Shown: positions 33,601-64,000 of the stretch, one piece after another | Layout: each line of letters begins with the position of its first letter | Numbering within the stretch: position 1 is the first letter of the stretch | Source of the DNA: Amblyornis subalaris | Lineage: Eukaryota > Chordata > Aves > Passeriformes > Ptilonorhynchidae | DNA length: 64,000 bases | NCBI GenBank assembly: GCA_018881555.1 | Contig: JACAXG010000060.1 | Span: 4,402,001 to 4,466,000 of the forward strand | Direction: 5' to 3' | Notes under the pieces: model-generated | Seen by the model: the letters and a program-made list of their open reading frames with translations, nothing else | Told to the model about the DNA's origin: nothing | The model's database searches: none | Position numbers and translations under genes: made by a program

Positions 33601-33870
33601 GGAGTGTGAATTGTATATGCTGCTTTACAGGAAAGATGCATAATTGTAAAGAAAAGCACCGGTTGCTTGCATTAAAGGAAGTACTACAAATAGATAAGGA
33701 CCTAACAGAATGGCGAAGGGTGCCTAAACAGATGAGCGAGTAACAAACTTAGTTTCCCAATAATTGATAACTTTCTTTTCTTAGGTCGCTGGATTTGTGA
33801 TTGTTGTCAGAAAGACCCTCCTGTACCCAGAAGAGGAGGAAGAAGGGGGAAAAACAGCAAGGAGGGCTAA
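15571..33870 (+). CDS. PHF10: PHF10 (BAF45a), PHD finger subunit of PBAF chromatin remodeller
   Basis: Twelve exons join without frame error to 1,479 nt, giving 492 residues (human about 498). Order: short N-terminus with [11 protein letters not shown]; a nuclear-type basic [11 protein letters not shown] near residue 42; the SAY region starting about residue 60 ([44 protein letters not shown]) and ending near residue 280; an acidic and serine-rich linker; then tandem PHD fingers. PHD1 ligands are C374, C377, C395, C398, H403, C406, C424, C427. PHD2 ligands are C430, C433, C445, C448, H453, C456, C469, C472. All Zn ligands are present. In the family it is a PBAF (SWI/SNF) subunit that binds histone H3 tails through the PHDs and acts in nuclear transcription control and progenitor proliferation. 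The start has a strong context, GCGGCCATGG. Confidence 0.97.
15640..18235 (+). other. PHF10 intron 1
   Basis: First about 440 bp are CpG island; the remainder is AT-rich with no recognised repeat or exon. Confidence 0.7.
18236..18342 (+). CDS. PHF10: PHF10 exon 2 (residues 24-59)
   Basis: Acceptor ATTTCAG, donor GTAATA. It encodes the serine-rich [19 protein letters not shown]. Confidence 0.95.
18876..19006 (+). CDS. PHF10: PHF10 exon 3 (start of SAY region)
   Basis: Acceptor ACTCAG, donor GTATTT. It encodes [20 protein letters not shown] and [12 protein letters not shown]. Confidence 0.96.
19819..19902 (+). CDS. PHF10: PHF10 exon 4
   Basis: Acceptor TTTGGAG, donor GTAAGA. It encodes [19 protein letters not shown] and TETQCTL. 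The acceptor is purine-ended (GGAG) but the frame and homology fix it. Confidence 0.94.
21297..21430 (+). CDS. PHF10: PHF10 exon 5
   Basis: Acceptor ATTTTAG, donor GTAAGT. It encodes [20 protein letters not shown] and [13 protein letters not shown]. Confidence 0.96.
21563..21712 (+). CDS. PHF10: PHF10 exon 6
   Basis: Acceptor GTTCCAG, donor GTAGGC. It encodes [20 protein letters not shown] and the arginine/glutamate-rich helix up to YFDLQTH. Confidence 0.96.
22891..23000 (+). CDS. PHF10: PHF10 exon 7
   Basis: Acceptor ATGCAG, donor GTATTT. It encodes [18 protein letters not shown] and PGQFQEYYK. Confidence 0.95.
24441..24594 (+). CDS. PHF10: PHF10 exon 8 (end of SAY region, acidic linker)
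   Basis: Acceptor ACTTTAG, donor GTGAGA. It encodes [20 protein letters not shown] and an Asp/Glu-rich stretch. An N at 24546 leaves one codon as GAN (Asp or Glu). Confidence 0.95.
27034..27189 (+). CDS. PHF10: PHF10 exon 9 (serine-rich linker)
   Basis: Acceptor TTATAG, donor GTAGAA, 52 codons in phase 0. It encodes [20 protein letters not shown] and KSVPGYK. It diverges from human mainly around the EGD segment. Confidence 0.94.
27034..27210 (+). CDS. PHF10: PHF10 exon 9 read-through: short isoform 3' end
   Basis: If the exon 9 donor is not used, the frame continues from GYK through VEEKSP to TGA at 27208-27210, giving a 371-residue protein without PHD fingers. The new tail reads KVEEKSP and fits the phosphorylation-dependent sumoylation pattern KxExxSP. 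Mammalian PHF10 has S isoforms in which a sumoylation motif replaces the PHDs, so this is probably the same device. An AATAAA at 27990-27995 could end the transcript. Usage here is inference. Confidence 0.6.
   Translation, partial: DNSSGNVSEGDCATDNQEDSFQGRQKTRDKSATPRKDGSKRSVLPKSVPGYKVEEKSP
27211..31944 (+). other. PHF10 intron 9 (4.7 kb)
   Basis: Longest PHF10 intron, separating the SAY/linker part from the PHD exons. AT-rich, with short poly-T and TA runs (29902-29920, about 30870-30882) and several N bases. No interspersed repeat or exon recognised apart from the possible short-isoform 3' UTR at its left end. Confidence 0.65.
31945..32053 (+). CDS. PHF10: PHF10 exon 10 (first half of PHD1)
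   Basis: Acceptor CTTCCAG, donor GTAAGT. It encodes [15 protein letters not shown] and HCSQCDNS, with Zn ligands C374, C377, C395 and C398. Confidence 0.96.
32337..32525 (+). CDS. PHF10: PHF10 exon 11 (PHD1 end, PHD2)
   Basis: Acceptor AATCTAG, donor GTAATA. It encodes [44 protein letters not shown]. Confidence 0.97.
33785..33870 (+). CDS. PHF10: PHF10 exon 12 (PHD2 end, C-terminus)
   Basis: Acceptor TTCTTAG. It encodes [12 protein letters not shown] and a basic [13 protein letters not shown] tail with TAA. Confidence 0.96.
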
Positions 33871-33989
33871 AAAAAGCTCCAAAAACTTGCTGTCCAAAAC
33901 TTAACTGCACAAATTAAAATGATACTTTGGTGCTATTTAACCAACCACTCTAAGAGGAGCAATACCACTTTATTTTTTCTTTTTTTCTA

Positions 33990-33995
33990 AATAAA
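33990..33995 (+). terminator. PHF10: PHF10 polyadenylation signal AATAAA
   Basis: Canonical hexamer 120 bp after the stop codon, followed by T/G-rich sequence. Confidence 0.8.
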
Positions 33996-34010
33996 GTTCA
34001 AATTTGTCTA

Positions 34011-35185
34011 TATAATGATTTTTTTGTGATACAAGTCACTAATGTCCTGTCAGATGTCAAGATAGGCAAGCTAAATTCCCACTCAAAAAGAGAAGTCTTT
34101 CAGTAATGAAATTTAAATTACACATGCACTGTTTGTATAAAATTATAGTAATGTACTTGTTTATTTCAGTGCATTCATCAGTAAGCTCTGTGAAAAGAAA
34201 ATTACAGAGCAATTTAAATATACTTTATTTGCATAGCAACTGGGTATTTCGAAAGGCTCAACCAAAGCAAAAAATATTCCTGGAAAAAGTAACTTCTAAG
34301 AAGAGTGGGCATAAGATGACCTTCTTATAATATACTGCAAATCCCTTTCAGAAGAAATTTTCCTTGCAAGCTAATGACTTATTCATAAAGATGTGCTAAA
34401 AAAAATTAATCAGAAAAAGCTATAAAGGGAAGTGTAAGAAAGCACCTCTCAAGTTTGAGATACTATATNCTGTGTTGTTTTTAATAAGAGATGAAAATGT
34501 CCAATTGACAAGCAACAACAGCTGAAGGTTCCCTCTCCCTGCAGTAATAGCAAAGAAGCAACATGCACTTGATTCAGGTCATGGATTTGTAGCAGTGGTG
34601 AGTGACTGGACCAACCTCTGTTTGACAGATGGTTCATGTGATGTAGAGCACACGCAGTCAAAATACAGACCATCTATTCCTTTAGGTGATTGATTGTTTT
34701 CTCCTGCCTTCACCCTAGGCTCCTCACCTTCATCAATACAAACACATTGCTAATTCGTTTTACTGGAGATACGTGCTCAGAAAAGAAGCAGGTTTTATTT
34801 TTAAATATGCTCTAAATTCAGAGGGGGACTGAAGTGCAACAGTTTATTAATTTTTCTTTATAAAAAACAATAGAAAATACTGAATTGGAGTTGATTTTCC
34901 TAAGCACCTATTTAAAGTGAATTTAACAAGATCCCAACTATACATTCATTTTTAAGCCCTGATCTCTGAGGAGCACTGCAAATACTGTGCTGGCTGCTCA
35001 TTTTACATATTGGGGAGGATTTACAATATAAAATTAAATATGGCTTGTTCTCCCCACTTCCTTTCTGGTTTAGAAAATGTAACCTGAATATCTCTTCAGG
35101 AAACATAACGAGTATTAAATATTACAGCAAGTCATTCATACCAATTTCACAGGTTGAAGCGTGACTTAGTCCAGTGTGTATCAAT
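34011..35185. other. Convergent gap between PHF10 and C6orf120
   Basis: Holds the C6orf120 3' UTR on the minus strand. No exon or repeat recognised. Confidence 0.65.
34843..34848 (-). terminator. C6orf120: Candidate C6orf120 polyadenylation signal
   Basis: AATAAA on the minus strand about 340 bp past the stop. A second copy is at 34794-34799, and 34160-34165 is a more distal alternative. Confidence 0.4.
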
Positions 35186-37259
<2,074 letters not shown>

Positions 37260-37930
37260 GCGCTGGCGCAGCGCTCGGGAGGAGAGCCGATTCCAAGAGA
37301 CCTTGGACAGAGCCACGAATCAGCACCTCTGCGCGCCCCGGCTCGCCGCCGCCTCTTCGCAGGCGGGACACCCGCCGGAGGCAGCGGCGGTTCCGCGGGG
37401 TGCGGGCGGCTCCGACGGGCCCGGCGTCGGGCCCGGCGTCACCCCGCCGGCCGGGGCTGGGGCACGGCTCACCTNCGACCTGCCGCGGGGCTCCAGCTCC
37501 GGCGAGGCCGCAGCCACGGCGAGGAAGAGCAGCGGGGACTCCGCGGACGTGCGGCAGCGCAGCGCGGCCGGGGCTCCGCGGGAAAGCCCCTCCCCGGGGC
37601 GGGCTGGGGCAGGCCCCGGGGTAGCGCGGCGGCCGAGAGGAGGCCGGCGCTAAGGAGCCGGCGGGCAGGGCGGGACACCGATCCCCCTGCGCGCCCCGGG
37701 AGCCGCTCGAGTGCGCCCCGCCGGGCCCGGCCCGCGGCGGCGGGCGGGGGTCGCTGGGGGCGGGAGAAGCCTCCGCACCGCCCCTCGAAGGCGCCGGTTC
37801 CGCCGGGCGCCACCGCCCCGCCCCGGGCACAGGCCGCGCCCCCCGGTATCGCGAGAGCGCGCGGCGGGGGCGGGGCCGTGGGCGTGCGGCTGAGGGAAGG
37901 AGCTGGGGAGGGCGGGGAGGGAACGGNAGG
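37260..37930 (-). promoter_or_regulatory. C6orf120: CpG island, C6orf120 promoter
   Basis: Dense CpG with GC boxes (GGGGCGGGGCC near 37868), flanked by AT-rich DNA, upstream of C6orf120 on the minus strand. Open frames of over 300 codons on both strands here reflect GC bias. Confidence 0.75.
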
Positions 37931-38635
37931 GGTTTGCTACGCCATGCGCGGCGCTTTTCACGATGAAATCTTAAAATTAGGGAGCCGTTCTTTAGCTGCA
38001 CTGAAATTGGATGTAAGATGGTTNCTGGAGGAGAGGGGTCCATCCAAGGATTAGTGACAGTTTGTTTGACTATCAGCATAAACCTGACCTAGGATCACAG
38101 AGCAGAAAAAGAGTGTGACAGAGAAAAAAAAAAAAACACCATACCCACTGACNTCAACAATTACCTTGACTTAGCTGAGGTCTTTAAAATGATAAGCGAA
38201 AGCGAAGGATTGAAATTAAAAAAAAAATGCATGGAGTGCATTGTGTTCCAAGAGACTGAGGAGAGTCTGTGTATGTACCCCAAGGGCCCTGTGTTGAATG
38301 AACTAATGTTCTATCCCCAAAGCCCTCTAATTTCATAAAACCCACGTAACTTTTTCTCTTCTTTCCTAGCTCAAACAAACTGGTTACATAAGTCTGCCAG
38401 ATGCAGATTCTGAAAAATATGAGCTGTTTTGAAATCAGTTTCATTCCTATAAAGACTTATTTACTGCTGAAAACATTAGGTATTAAAGATGCAAGGCCTA
38501 ATTTTTAAAGTTCTTCATATGATGACTGAGTGTTGAGACCAATAGAAATATACTGTTAGACACAAAAGCATGATATGATGGGGAACTGTTATTTCCAACA
38601 GTCTTTCATTTTCCTCGTGGATGTGAGTTCCATTT
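37931..38635. other. Unassigned spacer between CpG island and CR1 cluster
   Basis: Ordinary composition, three N bases, a short poly-A run at 38126-38138. Nothing recognised. Confidence 0.5.
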
Positions 38636-39104
38636 GAGCTGCTGGAGTGTATCCAGAGAAGGGCAATGAAGCTGGTAAAGGATCTGGAGCACACGTCTTA
38701 TAGGGAGCGGCTGAGGGAGCTGGGATTGTTTAGCCTGGAGAAGAGGAGGCTCAAGGGGAGACCTTATCACTCTCTACAACCACCTGAAAGGAGGGTGTGT
38801 CCAGATGGGAGTTGGTCTCTTCTCCCAGGCAACAAATGGCCAGACAAGAGGAAATGGCCTCAAGCTGCACTGTAGGAGGTTTAGGTTGGATACTAGGAAA
38901 AATTCTTCACAGAAGGGGTGATTAGATGTTGGAATAGGCTGCCCAGGGAGGTGGTAGGTCACTGTCCCTTGAAGTGTTGTAAGGAACTGCTGGATATGGC
39001 ACTCAGTGGTGTTGACCACTTGAGTTGACTTGGTGGTGTTTGGTCATAGGTTGGACTCAATCATTTCAGAGGTCTTTTCCAGCCTAATTGGTTCTGTGAT
39101 TCTC
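38636..39104 (+). mobile_element. CR1 LINE, 3' fragment, sense
   Basis: Truncated CR1 of about 470 bp. Landmarks: GGAGTGTATCCAGAGAAGGG, AGCCTGGAGAAGAGGAGGCT, TAGGCTGCCCAGGGAGGTGG and a 3' end TGTGATTCTC typical of the CR1 terminal repeat. CR1 is the dominant avian non-LTR retrotransposon. No ORF survives. Confidence 0.92.
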
Positions 39105-39965
39105 CGATTTGAGATGGGTACCCAAGATGTGGGAATACACGGAGCCAAGGTCTTTTAGAACTGTGTTGCATAGAAACAGGACACTGCCAGAGGTGTTTCA
39201 TGGTGGTGTGGTGACGTGTAAAATTCTTCCTGCACACTTACACATCACTAATGATCAGTAAAGAAANAAGTCCAAGATCTCTGATACTTCCTTGGATTGC
39301 TGCTAGTTCCCTAGTCGTTATGGATAGCAGATTGTTGAAAGCATTGTAGGTACAAACACTGAAAAATGAAAATGAAATAAGGTGAAAATTGTAAAAAAGA
39401 GTAGTACTTAACTGCCTAGAAGCAGTTACAGAGGCACAACATGTTTCAGAGCAAGTTCTTTTAAGACTCCTGGGCGTTNTTTGCCTGTTAGAACACCACC
39501 TTTTGTTCTGTGTCAGCATTTATTTTTCTTTACTGATGACTAAACTGTTGTAACACATTCATTACTGTATCGGTCATGAAAATTGTCACCAGCATATTAA
39601 CAATAAAATTTTCTCTAGTATTCCCAGCCATGAGTCACAGTTCAGAAAAACAGTGTCATGTGCAGTGCACTGAGTTGCCTCTATGCAGCTGGTGCTCAAT
39701 ACAGTGGCTTTATCCAAATTCACATGCACACACAAAAGAGAATTTTGACTGGTACTTTCTCTAGGCAAAACTAAAAAACACAGGGAGATTATGTTGTCAA
39801 TGATAATATATATCAGNTGCTCATATAGGGCAAAAATGCTTGTAGTGTTAATCACAGATAGACATGATAAAGACATTCCTATAGAAAGTATCTGAAATCC
39901 AGTTGAGGCTGATATTGATTGATTTGCATCAAAATGGTTTAAGTTGGTGCAGATCAAAAACTTGA
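39105..39965. other. Unassigned spacer between CR1 copies
   Basis: AT-rich, with N bases at about 39267, 39479 and 39817. No recognised gene or repeat. Confidence 0.5.
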
Positions 39966-40795
39966 TCATAAAATCATAACCTGGGTTGAAAGGGACCTCC
40001 AGACTCCCCCGGTCCAACTTCCTGTTCAAACCAGTTCTAATTAAATCAGGTTGCTCAGGACGATATCCATTTGACTCCTGGACGACACCAGGTATAGAGA
40101 TCCACAACCTCTCTTCAGCAACTTGTTTTGATATTCAACCACCGTCATATTTAAAAAAATTAAATACTGATGTCTAATTGGGTTTTTCCAGGTTCCAACT
40201 TATCACTGAGTACCTCTGAGAGAAGTCTATCTCTGTCTTCCCTGTATCTTCTAATTATGTAGTTGTAGGCAACAATAAAGTCTCATCTGTCTCTTCTCCA
40301 GGCTGAAGAGGCCCAGTTCTCTCAGCTTCTCTGTGTACACCTTCTCCAGCCCCCTGACCGTCTTTCTTGCCCTCTACTAGAATTGCTCCAGTATGTCAGT
40401 CTCTTTCTTGTACCAAAAACCCCAAAACTGGACACAGCACTGCAGGTGTGGCCTTACAGGTGCCAAATAGAGAGGAAGGATCACTCCCAGGCCCTGCTGG
40501 CTGCTCTCTGTTACTAATACAGCCCNGGATACAGCTGGCTGCTTCTGCTGCAAGGGCATCGTGGTGGCTTATATTCAGCTTATCCAGCAGGATCTCTGGA
40601 TCCTTTTCCGGGGAGCCCCTTCCCAGACAGCCATCCTTCAGCCTTTCGTTTTGCATGGAGTTACTCTGTGCCAGATGTGGGACTCCACTTACTCTTGTTG
40701 AACTCCACGAAATTCTCATCAGCTTGTTTCTGACTGCTCCCCTCAATCTGGCATCATCCACAAACTTGGGGAAAGTAAAAGGTTTGTTTTTCTTC
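39966..40795 (-). mobile_element. CR1 LINE, antisense, about 830 bp
   Basis: Minus-strand CR1. On the plus strand, GTTGAAAGGGACCTCCAGA marks its 3' end and CCAGGCTGAAGAGGCCCAGT, ACTGGACACAGCACTGCAG and CTCATCAGCTTGTTTCTG follow toward its 5' side. It includes part of the 3' region of ORF2 and is broken by stops and shifts. Confidence 0.9.
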
Positions 40796-40844
40796 TTGGT
40801 GATGCTGCTTCATGTGCTGTCATGGGCTGGTCTGTGCTGTGTTC

Positions 40845-41225
40845 TCTACATCACAAAACCACAGATGATTTGGGTTGCAAAGGACATTTAACAATCACTT
40901 AGTCCAATGCCCCTGTCATGGGCAGAGATACCTTCTAGTAGACCAGGTTGCTCAAAGTTTCATCCAACCTGGCCTTGAACACTTCCAGTGGCAGGGCATC
41001 CACAGCTTCTCTGGGCAACCTGTTCCAGTGCCTCACCACCCATATTGTAAAAAATGTGGTCCTTACNTCCAATCCAGGTCAACTCTCTCTTAGTTTAGTC
41101 TTTGCCCCTTGTCCTGACACTACAGGCCATGTTAAAAAGTTTCTCTCTGTCTTTCTTATATGCTCCCTTTATGTATTTGCCGGCTGCTGTAAGATGTTCC
41201 TGGAGCCTTCTTTTTTCCGGGTTAA
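40845..41225 (-). mobile_element. CR1 LINE, antisense, 3' half, interrupted by a nested CR1
   Basis: Plus-strand landmarks: CAACCTGGCCTTGAACACTT, CTCTGGGCAACCTGTTCCAG, CCTTGTCCTGACACTAC and GGAGCCTTC. It breaks off at TTTCCGGGTT and resumes after the sense copy at GAACAACCCC. Confidence 0.88.
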
Positions 41226-41459
41226 AAAAGTTTTGCCTGACTATGAGGAAGAACCATGTGGGTGACCGTCCACTGGAACAGATTGCGCAGAGAGGTTGCA
41301 TAGTCTCTCTCAAGATATGGATGTGGGGATTTTCAAGAACTATCTGGATGCAGTCCTGGGCCATGTGCTTTAGGATGACCCTGCTTGAGCAGGGAGGTTG
41401 AACCAGATGACCCACCATGGCCTCTTCCAACCTGACCCGTTCTGTGAGTCTGTGATTCT
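41226..41459 (+). mobile_element. CR1 LINE, sense, nested in the antisense copy
   Basis: 5'-truncated sense CR1. Landmarks: GACCGTCCACTGGAACAGAT, ATCTGGATGCAGTCCTGGGC, TTGAACCAGATGACCCACC and a 3' end CTGTGATTCTG. Both sides are antisense CR1, so this insertion is younger. Confidence 0.85.
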
Positions 41460-41670
41460 GCGAACAACCCCAAATCTCTCAGCCTGTCTTCACAGGAGAG
41501 ATGTTCTGATCTGTCCTTAAGGTCCTGCTCCAATAGGTCGCTGTCTGTGTCGTGCTGGGGTTCCCAGCGCTGGGCGCAGTGCTTCAGCTGTCGTCCCACG
41601 AGCGGGACACGAGTGGGGCAGTCGTCTCCCTGGACCTTCTGGCCACGCTGCTTTCTGTGCCGCCCAGGGC
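41460..41670 (-). mobile_element. CR1 LINE, antisense, 5' continuation abutting the WDR27 CpG island
   Basis: Continues the interrupted copy: CCCCAAATCTCTCAGCCTGT, CTGGGGTTCCCAGCGCTGG and CTTCTGGCCACGCTGCTTTC. The match fades at about 41670, where the CpG island starts. Confidence 0.75.
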
Positions 41671-41996
41671 CGTGNGGAGCCGTCACGTTCGGAGAGCCAG
41701 GAAGCAGCCCCTGGGCCCGCAGCGGGCCCGCCGCGCTGCGCGGGCGAGCGAGAGAGGGCTGTCCCGCCCGGCCACCCGTCCGCGGCGGCGCTGCCCCGGT
41801 TACGGGCCGGGCTGGGCGCGGCGGGAGGCGCCGGGGCCGGGGTCGGGGCCGAGCCGGGCGGGGTTCTCCGCCTCCCAGCGGGAGGGTGCCCGGTGCGGGG
41901 CCGCGACAGCCTCGGCCCCCGCGGTCAGGNCGCAGCCGGCGGGCGAAGGCGGCCTCGGTGGCCCGGCTCCGCCGCGGGGCCGTTCTGAGCNGCAGG

Positions 41997-42010
<14 letters not shown>
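41671..42010 (+). promoter_or_regulatory. WDR27: CpG island promoter of WDR27
   Basis: CpG-dense stretch ending at the WDR27 start codon (41997), GC-box rich, no TATA box. Its upstream side is directly CR1-derived. Confidence 0.78.
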
Positions 42011-63896
<21,886 letters not shown>

Positions 63897-64000
63897 GTAA
63901 ATTTATGAGTTATATTATTAAAGATATAGTATATGATTGAATTGAATCTAAAATGGCNTAGATTCCACTTAAATCACCTTGAGAGCAAGAGAGAGGGAGT
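63897..64000 (+). other. WDR27 intron, right edge
   Basis: Intronic sequence following the exon 16 donor GTAAAT; the gene continues outside the window. Confidence 0.85.

Noticed and set aside
40367..40891. 174-codon plus-strand open frame
   Set aside because: It runs antisense through a CR1 copy and does not resemble a protein.
41547..41996. Long open frame extending upstream of WDR27 exon 1
   Set aside because: The upstream part is translated CR1 and CpG island sequence; homology to WDR27 starts at the ATG at 41997.

Overview
The window is vertebrate nuclear DNA, most likely from a bird. All coding genes are split by GT-AG (twice GC-AG) introns. The interspersed repeats are CR1 LINE fragments and ERVL-type LTRs of the kind common in avian genomes, and introns are compact. 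No prokaryotic, CRISPR or intact viral system was found. The five genes match human 6q27 in reverse order, and every gene keeps its relative orientation: ERMARD (-), DYNLT2/TCTE3 (+), PHF10 (+), C6orf120 (-), WDR27 (+). Gene identities rest on exon-by-exon translation compared from memory with the human proteins; no alignment was run.

Layout. 1-7.2 kb: N-terminal part of ERMARD on the minus strand (8 coding exons, 318 codons; the rest lies off the left edge). 8.2-8.7 kb: CpG island between the divergent ERMARD and DYNLT2. 8.5-13.7 kb: DYNLT2, a Tctex-type axonemal dynein light chain (4 exons, 165 aa). 14.5-16.1 kb: PHF10 CpG-island promoter. 15.6-33.9 kb: PHF10, a PBAF chromatin-remodelling subunit (12 exons, 492 aa, SAY region plus tandem PHD fingers). 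Exon 9 read-through would give a short PHD-less form ending in a sumoylation-type motif. 35.2-35.7 kb: C6orf120, a secreted glycoprotein (one coding exon), tail-to-tail with PHF10. 37.3-37.9 kb: its CpG island. 38.6-41.7 kb: a cluster of CR1 copies, one nested in another. 41.7-42.0 kb: WDR27 CpG island. 42.0 kb to the right edge: the first 16 coding exons of WDR27 (554 codons; the C-terminal third is off the edge), with an ERVL solo LTR, LTR fragments, a coding-like GC-rich segment and an RT-bearing CR1 in its introns.

The genes do not form a pathway. They are a conserved housekeeping/ciliary synteny block with CpG-island promoters and two divergent pairs (ERMARD/DYNLT2 and C6orf120/WDR27). 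About 80 isolated single Ns are scattered through the window; the three in coding exons each replace one base without breaking the frame.
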